Below the pieces are notes generated by a model. The model had not been told where the DNA came from. It did not search any database and saw only the letters and a program-made list of their open reading frames with translations. Shown in pieces: positions 10,218-22,269 of a stretch of DNA of 24,563 nt (within the stretch, counting starts at the first letter, position 1; each line of letters starts with the position of its first letter). The stretch spans positions 1 through 24,563 of the forward strand of contig JAPFFF010000366.1 in NCBI GenBank assembly GCA_039105265.1, in the 5' to 3' direction. Both the position numbers and the translations under genes were made by a program. This DNA is from Tritrichomonas musculus (Eukaryota > Parabasalia > Tritrichomonadida > Tritrichomonadidae).

Positions 10218-12968
10218 TTGAATAAGAATAACTGAGATTAAGCTTTAATTTTTACTGATTTTACTTAATTTCGAAATCGTTTTTAATTATCTTACAAAAG
10301 TGTTTGAGATTTGTGTTTTATTTAACTCTGTTCATTTGTGAGAAACGTTTGAATAAGAATAACTGAGATTAAGCTTTAATTTTTATTGATTTTACTTAAT
10401 TTCGAAATCGTTTTTAATTATCTTACAAAAGTGTTTGAGATTTGTGTTTTATTTAACTCTGTTCATTTGTGAGAAACGTTTGAATAAGAATAACTGAGAT
10501 TAAGCTTTAATTTTTATTGATTTTACTTAATTTCGAAATCGTTTTTAATTATCTTACAAAAGTGTTTGAGATTTGTGTTTTATTTAACTCTGTTCATTTG
10601 TGAGAAACGTTTGAATAAGAATAATTGAGATTAAGCTTTAATTTTTACTGATTTTACTTAATTTCGAAATCGTTTATAATTATCTTACAAAAGTGTTTGA
10701 GATTTGTGTTTTATTTAACTCTGTTCACTTGTGAGAAACGTTTGAATAAGAATAATTGAGATTAAGCTTTAATTTTTATTGATTTTACTTAATTTCGAAA
10801 TCGTTTTTAATTATCTTACAAAAGTGTTTGAGATTTGTGTTTTATTTAACTCTGTTCACTTGTGAGAAACGTTTGAATAAGAATAATTGATATTGCGATT
10901 TAATCTTTATTGATTTTACTTAATTTCGAAATCGTTTTTAATTATCTTACAAAAGTGTTTGAGATTTGTGTTTTATTTAACTCTGTTCATTTGTGAGAAA
11001 TGTTAGAATAAGAATAACTGAGATTAAGCTTTAATTTTTACTGATTTTACTTAATTTCGAAATCGTTTTTAATTATCTTACAAAAGTGTTTGAGATTTGT
11101 GTTTTATTTAACTCTGTTCACTTGTGAGAAACGTTTGAATAAGAATAATTGAGATTAAGCTTTAATTTTTACTGATTTTACTTAATTTCGAAATCGTTTT
11201 TAATTATCTTACAAAAGTGTTTGAGATTTGTGTTTTATTTAACTCTGTTCACTTGTGAGAAACGTTTGAATAAGAATAACTGAGATTAAGCTTTAATTTT
11301 TACTGATTTTACTTAATTTCGAAATCGTTTATAATTATCTTACAAAAGTGTTTGAGATTTGTGTTTTATTTAACTCTGTTCACTTGTGAGAAACGTTTGA
11401 ATAAGAATAACTGAGATTAAGCTTTAATTTTTACTGATTTTACTTAATTTCGAAATCGTTTTTAATTATCTTACAAAAGTGTTTGAGATTTGTGTTTTAT
11501 TTAACTCTGTTCACTTGTGAGAAACGTTTGAATAAGAATAATTGATATTGCGATTTAATTTTTATTGATTTTACTTAATTTCGAAATCGTTTATAATTAT
11601 CTTACAAAAGTGTTTGAGATTTGTGTTTTATTTAACTCTGTTCATTTGTGAGAAACGTTTGAATAAGAATAACTGAGATTAAGCTTTAATTTTTACTGAT
11701 TTTACTTAATTTCGAAATCGTTTTTAATTATCTTACAAAAGTGTTTGAGATTTGTGTTTTATTTAACTCTGTTCACTTGTGAGAAACGTTTGAATAAGAA
11801 TAACTGAGATTAAGCTTTAATTTTTACTGATTTTACTTAATTTCGAAATCGTTTTTAATTATCTTACAAAAGTGTTTGAGATTTGTGTTTTATTTAACTC
11901 TGTTCACTTGTGAGAAACGTTTGAATAAGAATAACTGAGATTAAGCTTTAATTTTTACTGATTTTACTTAATTTCGAAATCGTTTATAATTATCTTACAA
12001 AAGTGTTTGAGATTTGTGTTTTATTTAACTCTGTTCATTTGTGAGAAACGTTTGAATAAGAATAATTGAGATTAAGCTTTAATTTTTACTGATTTTACTT
12101 AATTTCGAAATCGTTTATAATTATCTTACAAAAGTGTTTGAGATTTGTGTTTTATTTAACTCTGTTCATTTGTGAGAAACGTTTGAATAAGAATAACTGA
12201 GATTAAGCTTTAATTTTTACTGATTTTACTTAATTTCGAAATCGTTTTTAATTATCTTACAAAAGTGTTTGAGATTTGTGTTTTATTTAACTCTGTTCAT
12301 TTGTGAGAAACGTTTGAATAAGAATAATTGAGATTAAGCTTTAATTTTTACTGATTTTACTTAATTTCGAAATCGTTTATAATTATCTTACAAAAGTGTT
12401 TGAGATTTGTGTTTTATTTAACTCTGTTCATTTGTGAGAAACGTTTGAATAAGAATAACTGAGATTAAGCTTTAATTTTTATTGATTTTACTTAATTTCG
12501 AAATCGTTTTTAATTATCTTACAAAAGTGTTTGAGATTTGTGTTTTATTTAACTCTGTTCACTTGTGAGAAACGTTTGAATAAGAATAACTGAGATTAAG
12601 CTTTAATCTTTACTGATTTTACTTAATTTCGAAATCGTTTTTAATTATCTTACAAAAGTGTTTGAGATTTGTGTTTTATTTAACTCTGTTCACTTGTGAG
12701 AAACGTTTGAATAGGAATAATTGAGATTAAGCTTTAATTTTTACTGATTTTACTTAATTTCGAAATCGTTTATAATTATCTTACAAAAGTGTTTGAGATT
12801 TGTGTTTTATTTAACTCTGTTCATTTGTGAGAAACGTTTGAATAAGAATAACTGAGATTAAGCTTTAATTTTTACTGATTTTACTTAATTTCGAAATCGT
12901 TTTTAATTATCTTACAAAAGTGTTTGAGATTTGTGTTTTATTTAACTCTGTTCATTTGTGAGAAACGT

Positions 12969-14409
12969 TTGAATAAGAATAACTGAGATTAAGCTTTAAT
13001 TTTTACTGATTTTACTTAATTTCGAAATCGTTTATAATTATCTTACAAAAGTGTTTGAGATTTGTGTTTTATTTAACTCTGTTCACTTGTGAGAAACGTT
13101 TGAATAAGAATAATTGATATTGCGATTTAATTTTTATTGATTTTACTTAATTTCGAAATCGTTTTTAATTATCTTACAAAAGTGTTTGAGATTTGTGTTT
13201 TATTTAACTCTGTTCACTTGTGAGAAACGTTTGAATAAGAATAACTGAGATTAAGCTTTAATTTTTACTGATTTTACTTAATTTCGAAATCGTTTTTAAT
13301 TATCTTACAAAAGTGTTTGAGATTTGTGTTTTATTTAACTCTGTTCATTTGTGAGAAATGTTAGAATAAGAATAACTGAGATTAAGCTTTAATTTTTATT
13401 GATTTTACTTAATTTCGAAATCGTTTTTAATTATCTTACAAAAGTGTTTGAGATTTGTGTTTTATTTAACTCTGTTCACTTGTGAGAAACGTTTGAATAA
13501 GAATAACTGAGATTAAGCTTTAATTTTTACTGATTTTACTTAATTTCGAAATCGTTTATAATTATCTTACAAAAGTGTTTGAGATTTGTGTTTTATTTAA
13601 CTCTGTTCACTTGTGAGAAACGTTTGAATAAGAATAATTGATATTGCGATTTAATCTTTATTGATTTTACTTAATTTCGAAATCGTTTTTAATTATCTTA
13701 CAAAAGTGTTTGAGATTTGTGTTTTATTTAACTCTGTTCACTTGTGAGAAACGTTTGAATAAGAATAATTGAGATTAAGCTTTAATTTTTACTGATTTTA
13801 ATTAATTTCGAAATCGTTTATAATTATCTTACAAAAGTGTTTGAGATTTGTGTTTTATTTAACTCTGTTCACTTGTGAGAAACGTTTGAATAAGAATAAT
13901 TGAGATTAAGCTTTAATTTTTACTGATTTTACTTAATTTCGAAATCGTTTATAATTATCTTACAAAAGTGTTTGAGATTTGTGTTTTATTTAACTCTGTT
14001 CATTTGTGAGAAACGTTTGAATAAGAATAATTGAGATTAAGCTTTAATTTTTACTGATTTTACTTAATTTCGAAATCGTTTATAATTATCTTACAAAAGT
14101 GTTTGAGATTTGTGTTTTATTTAACTCTGTTCATTTGTGAGAAACGTTTGAATAAGAATAACTGAGATTAAGCTTTAATTTTTATTGATTTTACTTAATT
14201 TCGAAATCGTTTTTAATTATCTTACAAAAGTGTTTGAGATTTGTGTTTTATTTAACTCTGTTCATTTGTGAGAAACGTTTGAATAAGAATAACTGAGATT
14301 AAGCTTTAATTTTTATTGATTTTACTTAATTTCGAAATCGTTTTTAATTATCTTACAAAAGTGTTTGAGATTTGTGTTTTATTTAACTCTGTTCATTTGT
14401 GAGAAACGT
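12969..14409 (+). repeat. Higher-order block, third instance (copies 100-110)
   Basis: The order again is A66/C118 (12969), B (13100), TGTTAG-ending copy (13231), A2 copy with T38 (13362), A66/C118 (13493), B (13624), T15/A66/C118 (13755, with A47), two T15/A66/T118 copies (13886 and 14017), then two C15/T38/T66 copies (14148 and 14279). It lies 54 monomers (7074 bp) after the second instance. Compared with that instance it has one more C15/T38 copy. Confidence 0.78.
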
Positions 14410-14540
14410 TTGAATAAGAATAACTGAGATTAAGCTTTAATTTTTACTGATTTTACTTAATTTCGAAATCGTTTATAATTATCTTACAAAAGTGTTTGAG
14501 ATTTGTGTTTTATTTAACTCTGTTCACTTGTGAGAAACGT

Positions 14541-15588
14541 TTGAATAAGAATAACTGAGATTAAGCTTTAATTTTTATTGATTTTACTTAATTTCGAAAT
14601 CTTTTTCAATTATCTTACAAAAGTGTTTGAGATTTATGTTTTATTTAACTCTGTTCACTTGTGAGAAACGTTTGAATAAGAATAATTGATATTGCGATTT
14701 AATCTTTATTGATTTTACTTAATTTCGAAATCGTTTTTAATTATCTTACAAAAGTGTTTGAGATTTATGTTTTATTTAACTCTGTTCATTTGTGAGAAAT
14801 GTTAGAATAAGAATAACTGAGATTAAGCTTTAATTTTTACTGATTTTACTTAATTTCGAAATCGTTTTTAATTATCTTACAAAAGTGTTTGAGATTTGTG
14901 TTTTATTTAACTCTGTTCACTTGTGAGAAACGTTTGAATAGGAATAATTGAGATTAAGCTTTAATTTTTACTGATTTTACTTAATTTCGAAATCGTTTAT
15001 AATTATCTTACAAAAGTGTTTGAGATTTGTGTTTTATTTAACTCTGTTCATTTGTGAGAAACGTTTGAATAAGAATAACTGAGATTAAGCTTTAATTTTT
15101 ACTGATTTTAATTAATTTCGAAATCGTTTATAATTATCTTACAAAAGTGTTTGAGATGTGTATTTTATTTAACTCTGTTCACTTGTGAGAAACGTTTGAA
15201 TAAGAATAACTGAGATTAAGCTTTAATTTTTACTGATTTTACTTAATTTCGAATTCTTTTTCAATTATCTTACAAAAGTGTTTGAGATTTATGTTTTATT
15301 TAACTCTGTTCACTTGTGAGAAACGTTTGAATAAGAATAATTGATATTGCGATTTAATCTTTATTGATTTTACTTAATTTCGAAATCGTTTATAATTATC
15401 TTACAAAAGTGTTTGAGATTTGTGTTTTATTTAACTCTGTTCATTTGTGAGAAATGTTAGAATAAGAATAACTGAGATTAAGCTTTAATTTTTACTGATT
15501 TTACTTAATTTCGAAATCGTTTTTAATTATCTTACAAAAGTGTTTGAGATTTGTGTTTTATTTAACTCTGTTCACTTGTGAGAAACGT
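14541..15588 (+). repeat. Five-monomer unit repeated (copies 112-114 and 117-119)
   Basis: Copies 112 and 117 share T62, C67, A96 and C118; copies 113 and 118 are type B ending in the TGTTAG junction; copies 114 and 119 begin with A2 and carry C15, T66 and C118. The pairs are five monomers (655 bp) apart. Copies 115 (with G8) and 116 (with A47, G94 and A98) fill the unit. Copy 120, after the second set, carries A47, G94 and A98 as copy 116 does, one position earlier than a strict five-monomer period would place it. Confidence 0.72.
15196..15326 (+). repeat. Copy 117 with a unique EcoRI site in place of the palindrome
   Basis: A single change at position 59 (A to T) makes GAATTC at 15251-15256 and breaks the ATTTCGAAAT palindrome. 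I saw no other GAATTC in the array. The copy also carries T62, C67 and A96. It is a usable landmark in an otherwise monotonous region. Confidence 0.85.
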
Positions 15589-15981
15589 TTGAATAAGAAT
15601 AACTGAGATTAAGCTTTAATTTTTACTGATTTTAATTAATTTCGAAATCGTTTTTAATTATCTTACAAAAGTGTTTGAGATGTGTATTTTATTTAACTCT
15701 GTTCACTTGTGAGAAACGTTTGAATAAGAATAACTGAGATTAAGCTTTAATTTTTACTGATTTTAATTAATTTCGAAATCGTTTTCAATTATCTTACAAA
15801 AGTGTTTGAGATTTGTGTTTTATTTAACTCTGTTCATTTGTGAGAAATGTTAGATTAAGAATAATTGAGATTAAGCTTTAATTTTTACTGATTTTACTTA
15901 ATTTCGAAATCGTTTATAATTATCTTACAAAAGTGTTTGAGATTTGTGTTTTATTTAACTCTGTTCATTTGTGAGAAACGT
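15589..15981 (+). repeat. Copies 120-122, right partner of a distant duplication
   Basis: This run matches copies 9-11 (1049-1441) in its rare variants: G94/A98 in the first, A47 with C67 and a TGTTAG end in the second, TAGATTAAG at the start of the third. The offset is 111 monomers, one more than for the neighbouring copies 125-131. One monomer has therefore been gained near copies 11-15 or lost near copies 122-125 since the two regions separated. Confidence 0.8.
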
Positions 15982-16243
15982 TTGAATAAGAATAACTGAG
16001 ATTAAGCTTTAATTTTTACTGATTTTACTTAATTTCGAAATCGTTTTTAATTATCTTACAAAAGTGTTTGAGATTTGTGTTTTATTTAACTCTGTTCATT
16101 TGTGAGAAACGTTTGAATAAGAATAATTGAGATTAAGCTTTAATTTTTACTGATTTTACTTAATTTCGAAATCGTTTATAATTATCTTACAAAAGTGTTT
16201 GAGATTTGTGTTTTATTTAACTCTGTTCATTTGTGAGAAACGT

Positions 16244-17160
16244 TTGAATAAGAATAACTGAGATTAAGCTTTAATTTTTATTGATTTTACTTAATTTCGA
16301 AATCTTTTTCAATTATCTTATAAAAGTGTTTGAGATTTGTGTTTTATTTAACTCTGTTCACTTGTGAGAAATGTTAGATTAAGAATAACTGAGATTAAGC
16401 TTTAATCTTTACTAATTTTACTTAATTTCGAAATCGTTTTCAATTATCTTACAAAAGTGTTTGAGATTTGTGTTATATTTAACTCTGTTCATTTGTGAGA
16501 AACGTTTGAATAAGAATAACTGAGATTAAGCTTTAATTTTTACTGATTTTAATTAATTTCGAAATCTTTTTCAATTATCTTATAAAAGTGTTTGAGATTT
16601 ATGTTTTATTTAACTCTGTTCATTTGTGAGAAACGTTTGAATAAGAATAACTGAGATTAAGCTTTAATTTTTACTGATTTTAATTAATTTCGAAATCGTT
16701 TATAATTATCTTACAAAAGTGTTTGAGATTTATGTTTTATTTAACTCTGTTCACTTGTGAGAAACGTTTGAATAAGAATAATTGATATTGCGATTTAATC
16801 TTTATTGATTTTACTTAATTTCGAAATCGTTTTTAATTATCTTACAAAAGTGTTTGAGATTTGTGTTTTATTTAACTCTGTTCACTTGTGAGAAACGTTT
16901 GAATAAGAATAACTGAGATTAAGCTTTAATTTTTACTGATTTTACTTAATTTCGAAATCGTTTTTAATTATCTTACAAAAGTGTTTGAGATTTGTGTTTT
17001 ATTTAACTCTGTTCATTTGTGAGAAATGTTAGAATAAGAATAACTGAGATTAAGCTTTAATTTTTATTGATTTTACTTAATTTCGAAATCGTTTTCAATT
17101 ATCTTACAAAAGTGTTTGAGATTTGTGTTTTATTTAACTCTGTTCATTTGTGAGAAACGT
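16244..17160 (+). repeat. Copies 125-131, right partner of a distant duplication
   Basis: This repeats the variant series of copies 15-21 at an offset of 14409 bp (110 monomers). Copies 125 and 127 both have T62, C67 and T78; copy 126 has C33, A40, C67 and A101; copy 131 has A2, T38 and C67. Copy 125 ends with C118 but T129, a combination that is otherwise rare, next to the TAGATT start of copy 126. The second B expected four monomers after copy 129 is missing, and copy 134 may be what remains of it. Confidence 0.86.
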
Positions 17161-17422
17161 TTGAATAAGAATAACTGAGATTAAGCTTTAATTTTTACTG
17201 ATTTTACTTAATTTCGAAATCGTTTTTAATTATCTTACAAAAGTGTTTGAGATTTGTGTTTTATTTAACTCTGTTCATTTGTGAGAAACGTTTGAATAAG
17301 AATAACTGAGATTAAGCTTTAATTTTTACTGATTTTAATTAATTTCGAAATCGTTTATAATTATCTTACAAAAGTGTTTGAGATTTGTGTTTTATTTAAC
17401 TCTGTTCACTTGTGAGAAACGT

Positions 17423-17553
17423 TTGAATAGGAATAATTGAGATTAAGCTTTAATCTTTATTGATTTTACTTAATTTCGAAATCGTTTTTAATTATCTTAC
17501 AAAAGTGTTTGAGATTTGTGTTTTATTTAACTCTGTTCACTTGTGAGAAACGT
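17423..17553 (+). repeat. Copy 134, A-left and B-right mosaic in register
   Basis: This copy has G8 and T15, then type A bases at 19-26 including the HindIII site, then C33 with T38, the pair usual for type B. It lies close to where the higher-order order predicts a type B copy (five instead of four monomers after the B at 16768). A short conversion of positions of about 19-26 from B to A would account for it without a change of length. Confidence 0.65.
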
Positions 17554-17946
17554 TTGAATAGGAATAATTGAGATTAAGCTTTAATTTTTACTGATTTTAC
17601 TTAATTTCGAAATCGTTTATAATTATCTTACAAAAGTGTTTGAGATTTGTGTTTTATTTAACTCTGTTCACTTGTGAGAAACGTTTGAATAGGAATAATT
17701 GATATTGCGATTTAATCTTTATTGATTTTACTTAATTTCGAAATCGTTTTTAATTATCTTACAAAAGTGTTTGAGATTTGTGTTTTATTTAACTCTGTTC
17801 ACTTGTGAGAAACGTTTGAATAAGAATAATTGATATTGCGATTTAATCTTTATTGATTTTACTTAATTTCGAAATCGTTTTTAATTATCTTACAAAAGTG
17901 TTTGAGATTTGTGTTTTATTTAACTCTGTTCACTTGTGAGAAACGT

Positions 17947-18732
17947 TTGAATAAGAATAATTGATATTGCGATTTAATCTTTATTGATTTTACTTAATTT
18001 CGAAATCGTTTTTAATTATCTTACAAAAGTGTTTGAGATTTGTGTTTTATTTAACTCTGTTCATTTGTGAGAAATGTTAGAATAAGAATAACTGAGATTA
18101 AGCTTTAATTTTTACTGATTTTACTTAATTTCGAAATCGTTTTTAATTATCTTACAAAAGTGTTTGAGATTTGTGTTTTATTTAACTCTGTTCATTTGTG
18201 AGAAACGTTTGAATAAGAATAACTGAGATTAAGCTTTAATTTTTACTGATTTTACTTAATTTCGAAATCGTTTTTAATTATCTTACAAAAGTGTTTGAGA
18301 TTTGTGTTTTATTTAACTCTGTTCACTTGTGAGAAACGTTTGAATAAGAATAATTGATATTGCGATTTAATCTTTATTGATTTTACTTAATTTCGAAATC
18401 GTTTTTAATTATCTTACAAAAGTGTTTGAGATTTGTGTTTTATTTAACTCTGTTCATTTGTGAGAAATGTTAGAATAAGAATAACTGAGATTAAGCTTTA
18501 ATTTTTACTGATTTTACTTAATTTCGAAATCGTTTTTAATTATCTTACAAAAGTGTTTGAGATTTGTGTTTTATTTAACTCTGTTCATTTGTGAGAAACG
18601 TTTGAATAAGAATAACTGAGATTAAGCTTTAATTTTTACTGATTTTACTTAATTTCGAAATCGTTTATAATTATCTTACAAAAGTGTTTGAGATTTGTGT
18701 TTTATTTAACTCTGTTCACTTGTGAGAAACGT
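17947..18732 (+). repeat. Three-monomer unit in tandem (copies 138-140 and 141-143)
   Basis: The unit is a type B copy ending in TGTTAG, an A2 copy with C15/C38/T66/T118, then an A copy with C15/C38/C118; it is followed directly by another B. The period is 393 bp. The two units differ in the third monomer (T66 in the first, A66 in the second). A third instance lies at 19781-20173 (copies 152-154), again followed by a B copy, and matches the second instance including A66. Confidence 0.82.
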
Positions 18733-19780
18733 TTGAATAAGAATAATTGATATTGCGATTTAATCTTTATTGATTTTACTTAATTTCGAAATCGTTTTTA
18801 ATTATCTTACAAAAGTGTTTGAGATTTGTGTTTTATTTAACTCTGTTCACTTGTGAGAAACGTTTGAATAGGAATAATTGAGATTAAGCTTTAATTTTTA
18901 CTGATTTTACTTAATTTCGAAATCGTTTATAATTATCTTACAAAAGTGTTTGAGATTTATGTTTTATTTAACTCTGTTCACTTGTGAGAAACGTTTGAAT
19001 AGGAATAATTGAGATTAAGCTTTAATTTTTACTGATTTTACTTAATTTCGAAATCGTTTATAATTATCTTACAAAAGTGTTTGAGATTTGTGTTTTATTT
19101 AACTCTGTTCACTTGTGAGAAACGTTTGAATAGGAATAATTGATATTGCGATTTAATTTTTACTGATTTTACTTAATTTCGAAATCGTTTTTAATTATCT
19201 TACAAAAGTGTTTGAGATTTGTGTTTTATTTAACTCTGTTCACTTGTGAGAAACGTTTGAATAAGAATAACTGAGATTAAGCTTTAATTTTTACTGATTT
19301 TACTTAATTTCGAAATCGTTTATAATTATCTTACAAAAGTGTTTGAGATTTGTGTTTTATTTAACTCTGTTCACTTGTGAGAAACGTTTGAATAAGAATA
19401 ATTGATATTGCGATTTAATTTTTACTGATTTTACTTAATTTCGAAATCGTTTTTAATTATCTTACAAAAGTGTTTGAGATTTGTGTTTTATTTAACTCTG
19501 TTCATTTGTGAGAAACGTTTGAATAAGAATAACTGAGATTAAGCTTTAATTTTTATTGATTTTACTTAATTTCGAAATCGTTTTCAATTATCTTACAAAA
19601 GTGTTTGAGATTTGTGTTTTATTTAACTCTGTTCACTTGTGAGAAACGTTTGAATAAGAATAATTGATATTGCGATTTAATCTTTATTGATTTTACTTAA
19701 TTTCGAAATCGTTTTTAATTATCTTACAAAAGTGTTTGAGATTTGTGTTTTATTTAACTCTGTTCACTTGTGAGAAACGT

Positions 19781-20173
19781 TTGAATAAGAATAATTGATA
19801 TTGCGATTTAATCTTTATTGATTTTACTTAATTTCGAAATCGTTTTTAATTATCTTACAAAAGTGTTTGAGATTTGTGTTTTATTTAACTCTGTTCATTT
19901 GTGAGAAATGTTAGAATAAGAATAACTGAGATTAAGCTTTAATTTTTACTGATTTTACTTAATTTCGAAATCGTTTTTAATTATCTTACAAAAGTGTTTG
20001 AGATTTGTGTTTTATTTAACTCTGTTCATTTGTGAGAAACGTTTGAATAAGAATAACTGAGATTAAGCTTTAATTTTTACTGATTTTACTTAATTTCGAA
20101 ATCGTTTATAATTATCTTACAAAAGTGTTTGAGATTTGTGTTTTATTTAACTCTGTTCACTTGTGAGAAACGT
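19781..20173 (+). repeat. Third instance of the B-A-A three-monomer unit (copies 152-154)
   Basis: Type B ending in TGTTAG, then an A2 copy with T66/T118, then A with A66/C118, followed by B at 20174. At the variable sites it agrees with copies 141-143 (18340-18732), 11 monomers upstream. Confidence 0.82.
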
Positions 20174-21352
20174 TTGAATAAGAATAATTGATATTGCGAT
20201 TTAATCTTTATTGATTTTACTTAATTTCGAAATCGTTTTTAATTATCTTACAAAAGTGTTTGAGATTTGTGTTTTATTTAACTCTGTTCACTTGTGAGAA
20301 ACGTTTGAATAAGAATAACTGAGATTAAGCTTTAATTTTTACTGATTTTACTTAATTTCGAAATCGTTTTTAATTATCTTACAAAAGTGTTTGAGATTTG
20401 TGTTTTATTTAACTCTGTTCACTTGTGAGAAACGTTTGAATAAGAATAACTGAGATTAAGCTTTAATTTTTACTGATTTTACTTAATTTCGAAATCGTTT
20501 TTAATTATCTTACAAAAGTGTTTGAGATTTGTGTTTTATTTAACTCTGTTCATTTGTGAGAAACGTTTGAATAAGAATAACTGAGATTAAGCTTTAATTT
20601 TTATTGATTTTACTTAATTTCGAAATCGTTTATAATTATCTTACAAAAGTGTTTGAGATTTGTGTTTTATTTAACTCTGTTCATTTGTGAGAAACGTTTG
20701 AATAAGAATAACTGAGATTAAGCTTTAATTTTTACTGATTTTACTTAATTTCGAAATCGTTTATAATTATCTTACAAAAGTGTTTGAGATTTGTGTTTTA
20801 TTTAACTCTGTTCATTTGTGAGAAACGTTTGAATAAGAATAATTGATATTGCGATTTAATCTTTATTGATTTTACTTAATTTCGAAATCGTTTTTAATTA
20901 TCTTACAAAAGTGTTTGAGATTTGTGTTTTATTTAACTCTGTTCACTTGTGAGAAACGTTTGAATAAGAATAACTGAGATTAAGCTTTAATTTTTACTGA
21001 TTTTACTTAATTTCGAAATCGTTTTTAATTATCTTACAAAAGTGTTTGAGATTTGTGTTTTATTTAACTCTGTTCATTTGTGAGAAACGTTTGAATAAGA
21101 ATAACTGAGATTAAGCTTTAATTTTTATTGATTTTACTTAATTTCGAAATCGTTTTTAATTATCTTACAAAAGTGTTTGAGATTTGTGTTTTATTTAACT
21201 CTGTTCATTTGTGAGAAACGTTTGAATAAGAATAACTGAGATTAAGCTTTAATTTTTATTGATTTTACTTAATTTCGAAATCGTTTATAATTATCTTACA
21301 AAAGTGTTTGAGATTTGTGTTTTATTTAACTCTGTTCATTTGTGAGAAACGT

Positions 21353-21483
21353 TTGAATAAGAATAATTGATATTGCGCTTTAATCTTTACTAATTTTACT
21401 TAATTTCGAAATCGTTTTTAATTATCTTACAAAAGTGTTTGAGATTTGTGTTTTATTTAACTCTGTTCATTTGTGAGAAACGT
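21353..21483 (+). repeat. Copy 164, B-left and rare-A-right mosaic in register
   Basis: The left part has T15, T19, G23 and C24 of type B, but position 26 is C as in type A, giving TATTGCGCTTTAAT. Downstream it carries C33, C38 and A40 (CTTTACTAATTTT), a combination otherwise seen only in copies 16 and 126. The switch lies at 24-26 (21376-21378), the same place as in hybrid copy 51, but here without a change of length. Confidence 0.85.
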
Positions 21484-22269
21484 TTGAATAAGAATAACTG
21501 AGATTAAGCTTTAATTTTTATTGATTTTACTTAATTTCGAAATCGTTTTCAATTATCTTACAAAAGTGTTTGAGATTTGTGTTTTATTTAACTCTGTTCA
21601 CTTGTGAGAAACGTTTGAATAAGAATAACTGAGATTAAGCTTTAATTTTTATTGATTTTACTTAATTTCGAAATCGTTTTCAATTATCTTACAAAAGTGT
21701 TTGAGATTTGTGTTTTATTTAACTCTGTTCATTTGTGAGAAACGTTTGAATAAGAATAACTGAGATTAAGCTTTAATTTTTACTGATTTTACTTAATTTC
21801 GAAATCGTTTTTAATTATCTTACAAAAGTGTTTGAGATTTGTGTTTTATTTAACTCTGTTCATTTGTGAGAAACGTTTGAATAAGAATAACTGAGATTAA
21901 GCTTTAATTTTTATTGATTTTACTTAATTTCGAAATCGTTTATAATTATCTTACAAAAGTGTTTGAGATTTGTGTTTTATTTAACTCTGTTCATTTGTGA
22001 GAAACGTTTGAATAAGAATAACTGAGATTAAGCTTTAATTTTTACTGATTTTACTTAATTTCGAAATCGTTTTTAATTATCTTACAAAAGTGTTTGAGAT
22101 TTGTGTTTTATTTAACTCTGTTCATTTGTGAGAAACGTTTGAATAAGAATAACTGAGATTAAGCTTTAATTTTTACTGATTTTACTTAATTTCGAAATCG
22201 TTTTTAATTATCTTACAAAAGTGTTTGAGATTTGTGTTTTATTTAACTCTGTTCACTTGTGAGAAACGT

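Larger units (their letters stand above)
2752..14540 (+). repeat. Central domain (copies 22-111) lacking flanking variants
   Basis: Across these 90 copies I found no C67 (TTTTCAATT), no T62 and no T78, although C67 is frequent in copies 5-21 and again in copies 112-131, and reappears at 150, 165 and 166. A47 is also absent until copy 106, and A96 appears only in copy 66 (8516-8646). The T tract at 63-67 is here either TTTTT or TTTAT, apart from three one-base-short copies. This looks like a region homogenised or expanded separately from its two flanks, which resemble each other more than either resembles the centre. Confidence 0.75.
17685..20304 (+). repeat. B-rich stretch (copies 136-155, 10 of 20 type B)
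   Basis: Ten of these twenty monomers are type B, against 31 of 187 overall. Copies 136, 137 and 138 are three B copies in direct succession, and 151 and 152 are another adjacent pair. In the left half of the array B copies are isolated, usually at least four monomers apart. The stretch also holds several G8 copies (17685, 18864, 18995, 19126). Local amplification by unequal exchange is the simplest explanation. Confidence 0.85.
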
